NCBI GenBank assembly: GCA_944388175.1
Contig: CALXHR010000004.1
Coordinates: forward strand, 1-64,000
Reading direction: 5' to 3'
Length of the DNA stretch: 64,000 nucleotides
Source of the DNA: an uncultured Gemmiger sp.
Lineage (GTDB): Bacteria > Bacillota > Clostridia > Oscillospirales > Ruminococcaceae
The translations under genes and the position numbers were made by a program. The notes below the pieces were generated by a model that was not told the DNA's origin, made no database searches, and was given only the letters and a program-made list of their open reading frames with translations. Shown one piece after another: positions 1 to 10,272 of this stretch. Position 1 is the first letter of the stretch; each line of letters starts with the position of its first letter.

Positions 1-252
1 GATGCCTCTATTGCTGGCTAACTTCATTTATTCCAGAGACTGCAAACTAAATTTGCGAAAGAATGTTGACACTACCATAAGTTCTTCCGTTAGTTTGAGT
101 TGCGATGAGGCAGCTATATTTCCGACAAGATTCATAAATAAATCGGCCGTCCCGCTTTGTTGGGACGGCCGATTTATTTTAAGCAGACTTTTCCTCTAAA
201 AAGCGAGGTTTAATATTTTTGAAAAACCATGTGCCTTAACTATATTACAAAA
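1..252. other. Left-edge intergenic region downstream of the defence operon
   Basis: This AT-rich stretch lies beyond the stop codon of the large helicase gene. The only recognisable structure is the hairpin at 136-179. A 65-codon plus-strand reading frame runs through the stretch and across the hairpin, but it has no convincing ribosome binding site and no recognisable product, so I do not call it. The left boundary of the island is not visible in the window. Confidence 0.6.
136..179 (-). terminator. Strong bidirectional intrinsic terminator
   Basis: A perfect 18-bp stem pairs 136-153 with 162-179 around an 8-base loop. The stem has a GC-rich core (CGGCCGTCCC) and AT-rich ends, giving U-rich tails in both directions. 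It lies 74 bp beyond the stop of the helicase gene and is the natural end of the 21-kb minus-strand operon. It could equally stop transcription entering from the left. Confidence 0.8.
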
Positions 253-3200
253 TTAGAGGAAATTTGTGATTTGCTGGATGGCATACGGCTTTGCATACTT
301 TAAGCAAGAGTCGCTCACGAAAATGCATTCTGGCTCTTCCGGCTTTTTCCACATGGCTGGATAAACTCTGAGCTCTTTCGCGGAATTGCCCAGCTGAAGA
401 ACGATTTTATCGTCACGTACGGAAACCTGAATGCCTGTTTTCTCAAGTATCTCTTTCAAAGGTATAAGCATCTGCACTTGGTCTGCAATGGGAGCCATAG
501 TAGGACGTGTACCATCCTTTGCCCAGTGAAGAAGCTCCAACGCAGCATGCCGGTCAAGCAAGCCATGCAGATTCTGATTACGGTAATGCTTCAGGCAGTC
601 GCGGCAAGCAGATTTACATGTACAGTTAGAAAGCATTGTATCAACTTGATGAAGAACTTCCGGCATGATTGATGCAACTCCCACGGCATATCCAGCACCG
701 CTGGAGAGGTTGTCATAGATATACACATCAAGGAAAACATCTTGACCTTTCCGACGGACACGATATCCTGTCATCAATTCCGTAAATTCAATATCCATAA
801 TGCGGCTTATAACCAACCGAATTGCCTCGGCCAAAGATGTCCCGGCGCGAGCAAGCCATAGATTGTCTTTTCGCTCGGTTTCTACCTGTTGGGGGTCAAT
901 GTAAATCTCCAAGACAAGCATATCCGTGATAAAGTCGTATCCCAGATTTACTTGTTTGGTATTGGTATGCCGGCACCGATTACTGCGGATATACTTGGAT
1001 ATATACGGACGATTCACTTCGTTTAGCGTATCCACCCCATCACCAGGCATGGCTGCGCCACAATCGCAACAGACCGTGAATCCTTTTCCTTCGATACCCT
1101 TGTTTATCATAATAATTCGTTGATTGGTTCGTGAAGCCATACGGACATTCTTACAGCCTGCAATTTCGGCCATCGTTTCTGATTCAGGCAAAGTGGAATA
1201 AAGCGGCTGCTGAACGACGGTTCTTTCCTCTTCTAACAGCACTTCTGGAATTGCACGGCCATCCTTCGGAGCAAATCCCCAAGGACGCAACATGGGTTTC
1301 GTTTCCATAATGTTTTGGCTGCCACAGAAAGGGCAAGCTTTCATGTGGTCTTCCTTTAGCCCAAACCATCCACAATCCTGACATTCTACAACCTCTTTGC
1401 AATAGTTTTCGTCATCAACGAAAGCTTTTGCAGGGCTGAGTAGACATCCTTTTCTGCGTTCGCTGCCTGGATAGTAAAAACCGCCAATTTGATAGGTGGC
1501 TTTATCAACGACAATCGCACGGCCAGGTGCATATTCACCGATAGCAATATCTAGGCCACGTTCCACTTGGTAAAGTTGTTTGCCCTCTTGGTTCGAAATA
1601 TAGGTACTAACAACATTTTTGGGGAACGAGTATGTCGGTATGATTCCTTCCTCATAGAGCGCGTCTAACAGCGATTTGCTTTTCGTTGTCACGCCATCCG
1701 GAACCTGATAAAGTTCTGGGTGCGCCTCCTTTTTCAGTTTTAGTTTTCGAAGCTCGTCTATCAAGGTTTCCTTGAATTGACAGTTTCCATGGTACGACAC
1801 GGGAATCAAGAAGCGGTCTACCATTTGAAACGACCGCAGGAAACTCTGGAATACTTCCAGTTTCTCGTCCACAAATTCTGCTGCGCCCATAAGTTCGAGA
1901 CTGTTTGCATCTTGTTTCAAGAACTCTTGCAATGCAACCATACTCAGATGACGCTGTATAAGCTTTTCGCTGGAAATATCAATCCAAGGGCGACGCGGGT
2001 CACCTTGGAGCATCGGTTCCGGGTTTTGAAAATAATATGTGTCATGCGGACCATTATCGCAGTAGGTGACAATAGTAGATAGGCTGGCACCCCGCCGTCC
2101 GGCACGGCCGGCACGCTGTTGATAGTTCTCACGCATCGGCGGAATGTTTCTTAGTCCAACAGCAACCAAGGAACCTATATCAATACCAACTTCCATCGTT
2201 GTTGTACTGCTTAAAATGTCAACGGGCGATTCATCTTTTCGAACCATATCCTGGAATCGAAGTTCATATTGCTCGGTTCTTGACCACATATCATTACTTT
2301 GGTCTTTATACGAAAGCTGTGCCGTATGTTCTTCTGTATCAATCACATAGATTGGGTTGTCGCTTATGGCCGAGATGGCAGGAACGCGCCAGAAATCCAA
2401 GGCATGAAGTTCTTCTTCTGTCATAGGATGGTCAATATCAGCTCCACAGTTCGGGCAACCTCCCTTTAATGTGTAAGGGGTTACTGTTGAGCATTTTGGG
2501 CAACGATACCATTTGTGATTCAAGTCAAAGCAGGGTTTAACTTTCGTGAGGTCAATGTACCACTTGCTGAAATCTCCTTTTTCAAGAAAACGGCGTTGCA
2601 ATATTCTTTTCCAAATGCTCTGTGTTTCTCCTTTTTTCTCCCACCCCATTTTCTTGCAAATCGTTGCGGGCATAGTCCAATCTTCTGAAAGACCATATCC
2701 GCTTTCTCCATACCCTTTTCGAACATTACTGCGGATATCATTGGAAATCGTCTGACCCAATGCGACCTCATCGCAGCAGTCATCAATCCACGCATTGAAC
2801 ACTTCCAGAAATTCTTCTTCCGAAACCTCTTGCCCCTCTTCTGCAAGCTCGTCGACAGCGTCAAACATTGCCTCATCTGTAGGGGAAAGCCAGCACAAAG
2901 CGACAGAGGTAAGGGTATCATATGCACCGCAAAACATGCGGAGAAGCTGCTCTTTCATCTGGTCTGGCGCATTATCACCAATAGTCAGAGATGGGTGCCA
3001 GGGGCGCTCTGCACGTTGTCTGCGTTTGTAATCGCGAAGAATTTTTGCACAATCATTCACAACAAATTTGTTTCTGTCATCTCCGCTATACAGTTGCACT
3101 TGATGTAATGCGGCTTCCAGTACGAAGAATCCATAAATATCGTTCAGCGATTGTTCTTCAGTCACTTTTTGCATTCTGGCAATAGCGAGCACAGCCAGCT

Positions 3201-5493
3201 GGCGTGCTGCCGTCATGTCAGAAGCATTCGACATATCACGTGCAAGCCGTGCGGCACGCTGTCGGCTATCTGAAAACAGCAATACCTTCCGCCCTGCATT
3301 CGGCAAACGAGGATTGTCTTCTTTGCCCTTCACTGGTGGCTGAACATCAAATTGTGCCTTAATCAAATTGTAGAAAGACAGATTTCCCCGCGTAGCAAAG
3401 GAAGTCAGTTCAGAGCCAAGCATACGACGTTTGCAATGCGGGCATGTTGGAAATGTAATCGTGTCTGGATGGCCTTTTTCAGAATAGTCTGCATAATACA
3501 GCTTCAGCACACCATCTTTTTCAGCAAGTGAATCATCTCGGAAGTTGATGAATCCGCTACGACTATCCAGATAGCACGGACGGAGGGGATACTTTCCTCT
3601 GTTTTGAGGTACGAATCCTTTTTCGGGAATGTACAAATGGATTTCTTTCAGGGTACTTGTATCAATTACCTGACCAGAATATCTCCACAGATATGCACGG
3701 CCATAAGAATCCATTTCCGATTTCAGAACATACCCTTTTAGGAACAGCGCTCCGCACTTGCGGTCATTGTATAACTCATATACCGTACTGTGGCATATAG
3801 GGCACGTGTCTTCAGCATCCGAAAGGAAAATGTCTCCCAAAGTAATCTTCCCGTCTGTATGCGAATGAGGACACTGCGGGTTCGTACAGGCGTAAACTCC
3901 GTTGATTCCGCGAAACAGCATATGCATCCGGGTTGGGCAAAGAACCATCCCTTTCTTGTTCTTGGCGAGTGGTGCAATTGCCAGCAAAACACTGACGGCG
4001 TTCAACGCTTCCTGATTATCCTGAGCAGGAAAAATTGTTTTTGCCAAATCATGCAGCGACTCTGCATTTCCTCGACATTCCTTCAGGAGCAGTTGGAAAG
4101 GAACGTAATCTACCAAATGGTCATACAACCAGTAAGATACATCTTCTAAAGATGCAAAAGGAGTAGGAGCACCAGGAAGCCCCGACCAAAACCGATTCAG
4201 TGCCGCAACTTTTTGGTCACCATCAGCTTCAATTTCTTCAGGGGTTACTTGTTTGAATTTAATAAATGGAATGTCCGTTCCCTGTCCGGCTGCAATTGTT
4301 TCTCTTTCGCCAGTTAAATAGGTAAACGTATAATTATCTGCGCCGGTCAATGCCTGAGCAAATTCATGAACGGCCATTCTGTCTTCATCGGTCTTGTTTG
4401 GCATACTGGCCGTTGTCAGGATAAACTGCACTCGGTCTCGTCCGATTCCCAAGCGATGAAACAGCCGTCGAATCAAGAGTGCCACTTCGCCTCCGGAAGA
4501 ACCGCGATACATATGCGCTTCATCAATAACAAACAAAAGTTTGTTTTCCGGTGCTGAGTCCAACCACTTTTTCGTATCGTCCCATATTTTCTTTTCTCTC
4601 GGACGAAAAAGCATGTATTCCAACATGGAATAGTTGGTAATAAGAATATCCGGGCAGCATCCCTGCATTTCAAATCGTGTAATCAGCTCGGCATCCTCAC
4701 TGTTGGGGATATGTCTACTTTCCCGCAAGTCATCGATAAAAGAAGCCATATCTTCTTTGGCGGGAATGCGACCTTCTTTGAGAAGGGTCTGGTAGAATTT
4801 TTCTTGGTCTTCCGTATCCGGTTTCGTCATGCGAGATAAAGTTTTTGCCAACTCTTTATCCGTTCCGGAGAAGGTTGTATTCCCAGGATATGGAGTGCGC
4901 CCGGTGTACATACCAAACTGGGGACGCCTTGCGTTATTGCCCGCAGTCTCCCGGAAAATCTGTACAAATTTATGGTTCGGGTCTCCAATCAAACGGCGTA
5001 ATCGGCCGATTTGGTCCGAAACCAATGCATTCATAGGATACATGATAAGAACGCGCACGCCTCTCTGTGACCAAGAGGTGGGGGATTCTTTCGCTTCCCG
5101 AGTCAATTTTGCCAAAATCGGCCACATAAAGCATTCGGTTTTACCGGAACCCGTTCCAGTTGCGACAAACAAATCTTTGCCCTGTACTGCCGTTTCCAGA
5201 GCATCAATCTGGTGTTTGAATGGTGATGTGTATACGCCAAGATTGGCGTCCGCCAATTTCTCGAAAAAGGAGCTCATCCAGGCAGGAATATTGGCAGCCT
5301 GTAAGCCGTGTTCTACCGTAACATAGGCTGGAGAAGATTCGATATAGGGCTGTTGATAGAGAACCCCTTCCTCATCCAAACGAGAAGAAATAGCCGACAG
5401 CAAAAGAGGGGATTTTCCAAAGAACTGTGATTTGATATAATTCTCCAACTCACTTTTTAGATAACTATGAACTTCATATGCACCTTTTGCCAT
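253..5493 (-). CDS. Very large DEAH-box helicase with DUF1998 domain (DruE-like)
   Basis: This is a 1746-residue superfamily 2 helicase. Walker A is ATGTGSGKTE at about residues 111-120 and the DEAH box is at 324-327. Helicase motifs V/VI are in the half containing VGIDIG and QQRAGRAGRRG. Several CxxC zinc pairs are scattered through the middle. The C-terminus has the DUF1998 signature CxCx3Cx2C from about 1624, followed by an H..LDR stretch. Helicases of this size and layout are the E subunit of Druantia; DISARM splits comparable domains between DrmA and DrmB. It probably translocates on nucleic acid as the motor of the module. Its ATG overlaps the stop of the preceding gene (TGATG), so it is translationally coupled to it. 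It is the last gene of the operon. The helicase/DUF1998 call is secure; the DruE relation is inference. Confidence 0.88.
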   Translation of the reverse strand: MAKGAYEVHSYLKSELENYIKSQFFGKSPLLLSAISSRLDEEGVLYQQPYIESSPAYVTVEHGLQAANIPAWMSSFFEKLADANLGVYTSPFKHQIDALETAVQGKDLFVATGTGSGKTECFMWPILAKLTREAKESPTSWSQRGVRVLIMYPMNALVSDQIGRLRRLIGDPNHKFVQIFRETAGNNARRPQFGMYTGRTPYPGNTTFSGTDKELAKTLSRMTKPDTEDQEKFYQTLLKEGRIPAKEDMASFIDDLRESRHIPNSEDAELITRFEMQGCCPDILITNYSMLEYMLFRPREKKIWDDTKKWLDSAPENKLLFVIDEAHMYRGSSGGEVALLIRRLFHRLGIGRDRVQFILTTASMPNKTDEDRMAVHEFAQALTGADNYTFTYLTGERETIAAGQGTDIPFIKFKQVTPEEIEADGDQKVAALNRFWSGLPGAPTPFASLEDVSYWLYDHLVDYVPFQLLLKECRGNAESLHDLAKTIFPAQDNQEALNAVSVLLAIAPLAKNKKGMVLCPTRMHMLFRGINGVYACTNPQCPHSHTDGKITLGDIFLSDAEDTCPICHSTVYELYNDRKCGALFLKGYVLKSEMDSYGRAYLWRYSGQVIDTSTLKEIHLYIPEKGFVPQNRGKYPLRPCYLDSRSGFINFRDDSLAEKDGVLKLYYADYSEKGHPDTITFPTCPHCKRRMLGSELTSFATRGNLSFYNLIKAQFDVQPPVKGKEDNPRLPNAGRKVLLFSDSRQRAARLARDMSNASDMTAARQLAVLAIARMQKVTEEQSLNDIYGFFVLEAALHQVQLYSGDDRNKFVVNDCAKILRDYKRRQRAERPWHPSLTIGDNAPDQMKEQLLRMFCGAYDTLTSVALCWLSPTDEAMFDAVDELAEEGQEVSEEEFLEVFNAWIDDCCDEVALGQTISNDIRSNVRKGYGESGYGLSEDWTMPATICKKMGWEKKGETQSIWKRILQRRFLEKGDFSKWYIDLTKVKPCFDLNHKWYRCPKCSTVTPYTLKGGCPNCGADIDHPMTEEELHALDFWRVPAISAISDNPIYVIDTEEHTAQLSYKDQSNDMWSRTEQYELRFQDMVRKDESPVDILSSTTTMEVGIDIGSLVAVGLRNIPPMRENYQQRAGRAGRRGASLSTIVTYCDNGPHDTYYFQNPEPMLQGDPRRPWIDISSEKLIQRHLSMVALQEFLKQDANSLELMGAAEFVDEKLEVFQSFLRSFQMVDRFLIPVSYHGNCQFKETLIDELRKLKLKKEAHPELYQVPDGVTTKSKSLLDALYEEGIIPTYSFPKNVVSTYISNQEGKQLYQVERGLDIAIGEYAPGRAIVVDKATYQIGGFYYPGSERRKGCLLSPAKAFVDDENYCKEVVECQDCGWFGLKEDHMKACPFCGSQNIMETKPMLRPWGFAPKDGRAIPEVLLEEERTVVQQPLYSTLPESETMAEIAGCKNVRMASRTNQRIIMINKGIEGKGFTVCCDCGAAMPGDGVDTLNEVNRPYISKYIRSNRCRHTNTKQVNLGYDFITDMLVLEIYIDPQQVETERKDNLWLARAGTSLAEAIRLVISRIMDIEFTELMTGYRVRRKGQDVFLDVYIYDNLSSGAGYAVGVASIMPEVLHQVDTMLSNCTCKSACRDCLKHYRNQNLHGLLDRHAALELLHWAKDGTRPTMAPIADQVQMLIPLKEILEKTGIQVSVRDDKIVLQLGNSAKELRVYPAMWKKPEEPECIFVSDSCLKYAKPYAIQQITNFL

Positions 5494-6521
5494 CAGGCTT
5501 CCTCCTCAAAGAAATACCCAAGAGATTCCATGACGGATTTGAACGACCGATATACAGGTGTTGCCATCTGTCGTGTGACACGCTGTGAAAATGCATTTAA
5601 GGTTAAATTCGGCATTGGCCAGGAATATAACTTGAAAAAGTTTTCTTCCATAGGAGGCAGCAAATATGGAAAAGAAACAGTCATCAAGTTTATATCTCCC
5701 GAACAGCGTACTGGTTGCAACAAATGGTTTGACATCAGAATACCATTGGCCAGCGCCAACCATTCAGGAACACTTGTTTGGCCATTATTGGGATTTGTCT
5801 GCCATATCTGGAGCTGGCTCCATTGCCATTCATTGGAAGATTTTCTGTACAGGTAGTAATTGTAGCTGACTGCCTGCGGAACTCGCATTAGTCCAAACGC
5901 TATATCTTCATTTGGCTTTTGCGACCAGTATCCGACTTTTTTCTGGTTCTGCATAGTGAGAAATTCTGAATCTTCCGGGAAGTCCGCGCTTTTCCAATTG
6001 GCATCTGCTTCGCATTCTGTCACAAGAGCTATCAAAGGACGGTGAAGTTGAAACATCTCCTGCACAGAATGGTAATAGCGTTGTGTACTGACTGGATTTA
6101 TCGAATAGTCCCCTAAACCGCTCACAGGGTGCGCAGACAATGGGGTGCATCCCCGAAGAAAAATTGTCTTACCATCGGACGCAGAAGAGCTAACCGCTGG
6201 TGCGAGATGGTTCTTTTTGTGATAGAATGCGCCAGCATTCAAATAGATACTGTACAGCTCATCGCGGAGCAATGCAGAATCGCCAAGGTAATCGGCGGTC
6301 GCTCCGAGAATTTGTAAGTAATATGGTTGCCTCTCGGCTATTGATGCGGAAAAGTGCTGAACAGAAGGCAGGTCATCTTCCTCATCCCAGACAGATGCCA
6401 GCGCCAGCTTGCCCAATGCACTGTAAATCAATCTACGCCGCCAGGCATCAACATCTTCTTTCGTCCCACGTAAAATAGACAAATCTTTTGCCAGGCTGGA
6501 AAAAATATCTTCAAACGGCAC
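5493..6521 (-). CDS. Unrecognised defence-module protein (342 aa)
   Basis: This 342-residue soluble protein has no signal peptide, no membrane segment and no motif I recognise. It is rich in aromatic residues and serines. The gene starts 2 bp after the stop of the coiled-coil gene and its own stop overlaps the helicase ATG, so it is made in step with both. In Druantia type I, proteins of unknown function (DruB-D) precede the helicase in the same way, so it may be a distant counterpart of such a subunit. That is suggested only by position and size, not by similarity I can see. Confidence 0.75.
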   Translation of the reverse strand: MPFEDIFSSLAKDLSILRGTKEDVDAWRRRLIYSALGKLALASVWDEEDDLPSVQHFSASIAERQPYYLQILGATADYLGDSALLRDELYSIYLNAGAFYHKKNHLAPAVSSSASDGKTIFLRGCTPLSAHPVSGLGDYSINPVSTQRYYHSVQEMFQLHRPLIALVTECEADANWKSADFPEDSEFLTMQNQKKVGYWSQKPNEDIAFGLMRVPQAVSYNYYLYRKSSNEWQWSQLQIWQTNPNNGQTSVPEWLALANGILMSNHLLQPVRCSGDINLMTVSFPYLLPPMEENFFKLYSWPMPNLTLNAFSQRVTRQMATPVYRSFKSVMESLGYFFEEEA

Positions 6522-6523
6522 GA

Positions 6524-8638
6524 TTATTCTTCCTCATAGTCAAAAAAGTGGTAAATATGGGATTTGACTTCTGTGGGGACAGAGTTGGACTCTTGAATTC
6601 GTTTGCAAAACTGCTCTCCCTTACGGGTAACCGCAGCATAAGGAAGTAAGGTGTATTCAAAGGCCGCTGTGGCATTATTCATATCATCAGCTTCCGCCAT
6701 CACAGCCACATCCGAAAGGATGCCCTGTATCTTTTTCTGCATCATGGAACTGATTTTCAGAGAATCCAGCCAGTCCCTACGCAGTCCAGGTTTGGTAGAC
6801 GGCTCGAACGCTTTCCCATCAGGAGCCAAGATTGTCCCCGTAGCATCTGCTATTTCAGCCTGATGTTCTACAAAATCCGTTGTGAATACTGGGATAAGAT
6901 ATTGGAAAAGACTTTCCGGTTCAATCGACAAATCTTCCGTATAGGGGTGGCAGAAAATGATTTGTTTGCGACTTGTTGCCATATCCCGAAGCAAATTTTG
7001 AAGCCAATCCCCGCAGAAAGGATTTCGAACAAGAAGAATTCCTTCTCCTCGCATGGCTTCAGTGCTGGCCTTTTCGTTGTAATCTTCTGTGCAAACCAGG
7101 ACGTCTGCATACCGACCATAAATGGTGGCAGAGAGCGTTTGCGCAATTTCTTCTGAATTTAGGCCTGCCAGCAATAGCGATTGGTGTCTCAGGTGCGTTG
7201 CATAAAGAAATCTCGCCATATGTAGATGGTGTGAACGCTCTTTTGTAATTCCTGCGCACGAAGATAGGTTATCCGCAAGTTCAGCGATTACAATATTGTA
7301 ATCATCGACCAAATCTACAACTTCTTCATCCAACCTGTCACCATGAAGGATGGTAGCTGATTTAGGGCTATTGTTTGTTCCATTCGCGGAGATAGGCATA
7401 TACAAAGACATCTCTGCCAAAAACTCAGCTACATTGGCTTTTGTGCTTGCAAGTTTGTCCTGAACAAGACGGTAGCTATCCTGAGCAATACGTTCATTTT
7501 CCTGTATAGTCCCTTGAAGCTCTGCCAGATGTTTTTTTGCTTGTTCAATCTGATGCTTTGTTTCGTCAAGAGTGCGAGTACAGTTTTTCTGGTCCTGCCT
7601 TACTTGTTGAAGTTCTTTATTGGCTTGTTCTATTTTTTCTTTGGCTTCTTGCTTCCATTGCTCCTCTACTTGCTGCGTATATTTGGTACGCAACGTATCA
7701 TTTGCTTCAATAAGCTTTGAAAGAATGTCTGTATCTATTTCAGTCCCGTCCAAGTATTCATTTGCGTTTGCAATAAAGCCTTCAACATATTTTTGTGCCG
7801 TTTCAACTGAACAACCAATATCGTCGGCGATTTCTTGGTATAAATCTTTTCCGGTGACGTTTTGCAGGAACGCCTTGAATAACCTTAACTCGTTATTGGT
7901 ACGTGCCGTAAAATCTCGGAATGAAGACCAGCTCATTTTCTGGTTGGTAAGAATCCGGTTTTTGACAATCTCCAACGCATCCTTGGCCAGAATCGTTCCA
8001 TCGGGAACTCCGGGATTCATCTTTCTCAGGAACGTGTAGCTTGGAAGCTCCGGATATTTGCGGAGCTCTTGGATTGTGACGATATCTTTCTTGCCAAGAT
8101 TGTAATACGGCAGTTTTGAAACAGATAACTTTAGCCGATATGTTCCATTTTGGCACTCCATATCCATAGATTGGCAAAGTAGGCCCAGCCCCATACCCGT
8201 AGCCGATGGAACCAATGTATATATAACATCATAGCTTGTACTTCCGTCCGGAACTCCTTCATGAAGCATGTCTATTGCCTGCTTTGCCGTACTAGCATGA
8301 AGAGGAATTACCAGTATGGGAGTTTGGCTAAGTAAGGTTACGCTTGTCTTGATTTTGTCCGGTCTATCCGGGTCCGGTGCATCAGACCACGCAAATACGG
8401 CAAGCTCGCCTTTTTCAAAATACTGCCTTACCTTATGTGGAAGTGCATATCGCTTTGAAAAAGCATATTTTTGCTCGTTTGCGTTTTCTTGCTCATCATC
8501 ATCAAACTGGCATTCGCATAGTTTTTCGTCGGCTATGTCAGCAACACGTGTCCATTGCCTCCACCATTCTGTACTATCATTTTTTATGCACAAGGAAACC
8601 GCTTCGAAATAGGGCGTGTCCTGATTAAACTCATCCAT
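6524..8638 (-). CDS. Unrecognised coiled-coil defence-module protein (704 aa)
   Basis: I start it at the ATG at 8638 (protein begins MDEFNQ), which has GAGGA eight bases upstream. A longer in-frame opening at 8731 would overlap the previous gene by 77 bases. The N-terminal half looks globular. A long heptad-rich coiled coil, full of Gln, Glu and Lys, spans roughly residues 320-400. A C-terminal alpha/beta-looking domain follows. I see no Walker A motif or nuclease signature. The coiled coil argues for a structural, dimerising or SMC-like bridging role in a complex with the helicase. The gene lies 16 bp after the zinc-cluster gene and 2 bp before the 342-aa gene. Function unknown. Confidence 0.78.
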   Translation of the reverse strand: MDEFNQDTPYFEAVSLCIKNDSTEWWRQWTRVADIADEKLCECQFDDDEQENANEQKYAFSKRYALPHKVRQYFEKGELAVFAWSDAPDPDRPDKIKTSVTLLSQTPILVIPLHASTAKQAIDMLHEGVPDGSTSYDVIYTLVPSATGMGLGLLCQSMDMECQNGTYRLKLSVSKLPYYNLGKKDIVTIQELRKYPELPSYTFLRKMNPGVPDGTILAKDALEIVKNRILTNQKMSWSSFRDFTARTNNELRLFKAFLQNVTGKDLYQEIADDIGCSVETAQKYVEGFIANANEYLDGTEIDTDILSKLIEANDTLRTKYTQQVEEQWKQEAKEKIEQANKELQQVRQDQKNCTRTLDETKHQIEQAKKHLAELQGTIQENERIAQDSYRLVQDKLASTKANVAEFLAEMSLYMPISANGTNNSPKSATILHGDRLDEEVVDLVDDYNIVIAELADNLSSCAGITKERSHHLHMARFLYATHLRHQSLLLAGLNSEEIAQTLSATIYGRYADVLVCTEDYNEKASTEAMRGEGILLVRNPFCGDWLQNLLRDMATSRKQIIFCHPYTEDLSIEPESLFQYLIPVFTTDFVEHQAEIADATGTILAPDGKAFEPSTKPGLRRDWLDSLKISSMMQKKIQGILSDVAVMAEADDMNNATAAFEYTLLPYAAVTRKGEQFCKRIQESNSVPTEVKSHIYHFFDYEEE

Positions 8639-8654
8639 TTCAACATCCTCGCCT

Positions 8655-10211
8655 TCACTTATGATTCGCAAAATAGTCAATAAGATAACGGTATGCCTCT
8701 GTCGGCATTTTGCCATTGCGAACACAAACATACAGCTCTTGTTTGAGTTCCGAGTTCATGGGAATATGATTTATCACATTTCCTATGGTGTGTTTGACCG
8801 GAGTGTACCTCATTGTCGGTTGCCGAAGTAATTGCAAAAATTTGGCGACAAACGGAGTATCTTGCCCTTGATATGGCCGCCTAAAGGAAATGATTCTGAC
8901 TATGTCATTGCCTTGAAAAAGCTTGATGGTTTCGCCGAAAGACACCTCTACGATTTTTAGCTCTTCGGATTTGATGATTTCTATATCACACACTTTACTT
9001 CCACGCGCAATGCTAATCTTGCCATCAAATGGGGCTAAAATCCGGAGAAAGCCTTTTGCAGGTAATTTGGTATAGTCGGATTCAGTCAATGGGGTCCCAT
9101 TGCCATCGGAAATTATTACTACAGGTTCTGTATTATCCTTAGCAATAATACCTTTCCATAGCATAGTATGGTTGCTCTGACTCCGCTGTCCATCATGATA
9201 GTGAACCGCAGCCATTTGCTGAAAGCCGTTTGATGCAACACAGAAATAGCCATTTCGCTGTTGGGGTAACTGTTGACCAGTGGGGAAAAGCAACAATTGG
9301 AGAGTCAAGTTTCCGTTATGTGCTACATATATGGTACTGCTATTGTGGAATTCCGTTCCCTGCACATTAACAGTCGGAGGCCACAAAAGAGTCAATGACA
9401 CCTTCTTTTTTACAAGGTGCATATGTAGCAGTAAAAAATAGCGAACAGTGTCCGAAGAAAAAGTTGTTGCCCTGATTTTGTAGACACGCCAGATTTTTCC
9501 GCTTATTGAGCTTCTCGCCACTTCAGAGCAATAAAGGCTGCCACAATATGGAGGCATGGAATCAGTCAATAGGTAATAGTCGTGCTCCTCGACGACTTCG
9601 TCTCCAGGATATAGCATTTTCCCGCCGATACTATCAAACAAGGCTCCATCAGGGTTGACTCCAGGAAGGTTTTCAGGCCAGTAAGCGGCTCGGAAACCTT
9701 TTGTTCGAATGGTATACTGGTTGTTTATATCTTGGCCTAAATTCAACCAGGTAAGACCCTTATCAGCCATTCGTTCGGCCAGAAAAAATTGATGTGGCTC
9801 TGGCTCTTTTCCGACAATTATCACTTGAACATCCGCATCAGGTGTATCAATTTTAGGAATACCGATAGCGAGCGTAAAACTTTGCCCAAGAGAGCCAAAA
9901 ACGATTTTAAGAGGTAAAAGATAACGGCTTGCTTGCAATAGCGGATACCCGCTTGAACGAAGCACTCGTTCTTTACAATTCTTGTTTTCTTCTCCTCTAC
10001 TGTGCATAAAGTAGCGTTTGCCTCTACTCGGGTTGGCAAACGGCACATATTGCCCACAGAGTTCACACATAAAAACTCGGTCACTCGCGGATACTGTTTG
10101 CCGCGGAAAAAGGTCGGATGCTTCTTCCACAGTAATATGCCGCCATCCTAGTTCCGCATCCCGTATACTTACATGTGTCAAGGAAGCTTCATGTTCTCGC
10201 ACTATATCCAC
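8655..10211 (-). CDS. Unrecognised defence-module protein with N-terminal CoiA-like Cys/His cluster (518 aa)
   Basis: The protein has a putative zinc site near its N-terminus: C49, C52, H70 and C79, arranged CxxC, then RYFMHS, then NKNC. This resembles the zinc-binding head of CoiA-like and other nuclease-associated proteins, where a short HFxH or FMHS-type element precedes a last cysteine. The remaining 430 residues look beta-rich and contain no motif I recognise. The start is a GTG (GTGGATATAG); an internal start cannot be excluded. It sits between the small acidic protein and the coiled-coil protein in the same transcript. A role in DNA or RNA recognition by the helicase complex is plausible but inferred. 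Confidence 0.72.
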   Translation of the reverse strand: MDIVREHEASLTHVSIRDAELGWRHITVEEASDLFPRQTVSASDRVFMCELCGQYVPFANPSRGKRYFMHSRGEENKNCKERVLRSSGYPLLQASRYLLPLKIVFGSLGQSFTLAIGIPKIDTPDADVQVIIVGKEPEPHQFFLAERMADKGLTWLNLGQDINNQYTIRTKGFRAAYWPENLPGVNPDGALFDSIGGKMLYPGDEVVEEHDYYLLTDSMPPYCGSLYCSEVARSSISGKIWRVYKIRATTFSSDTVRYFLLLHMHLVKKKVSLTLLWPPTVNVQGTEFHNSSTIYVAHNGNLTLQLLLFPTGQQLPQQRNGYFCVASNGFQQMAAVHYHDGQRSQSNHTMLWKGIIAKDNTEPVVIISDGNGTPLTESDYTKLPAKGFLRILAPFDGKISIARGSKVCDIEIIKSEELKIVEVSFGETIKLFQGNDIVRIISFRRPYQGQDTPFVAKFLQLLRQPTMRYTPVKHTIGNVINHIPMNSELKQELYVCVRNGKMPTEAYRYLIDYFANHK

Positions 10212-10272
10212 CTTTTTTCCCGCTTTTTATCTTTTACCAGCACAAGGAAGGGAGCAATGGACATCAAATGAC

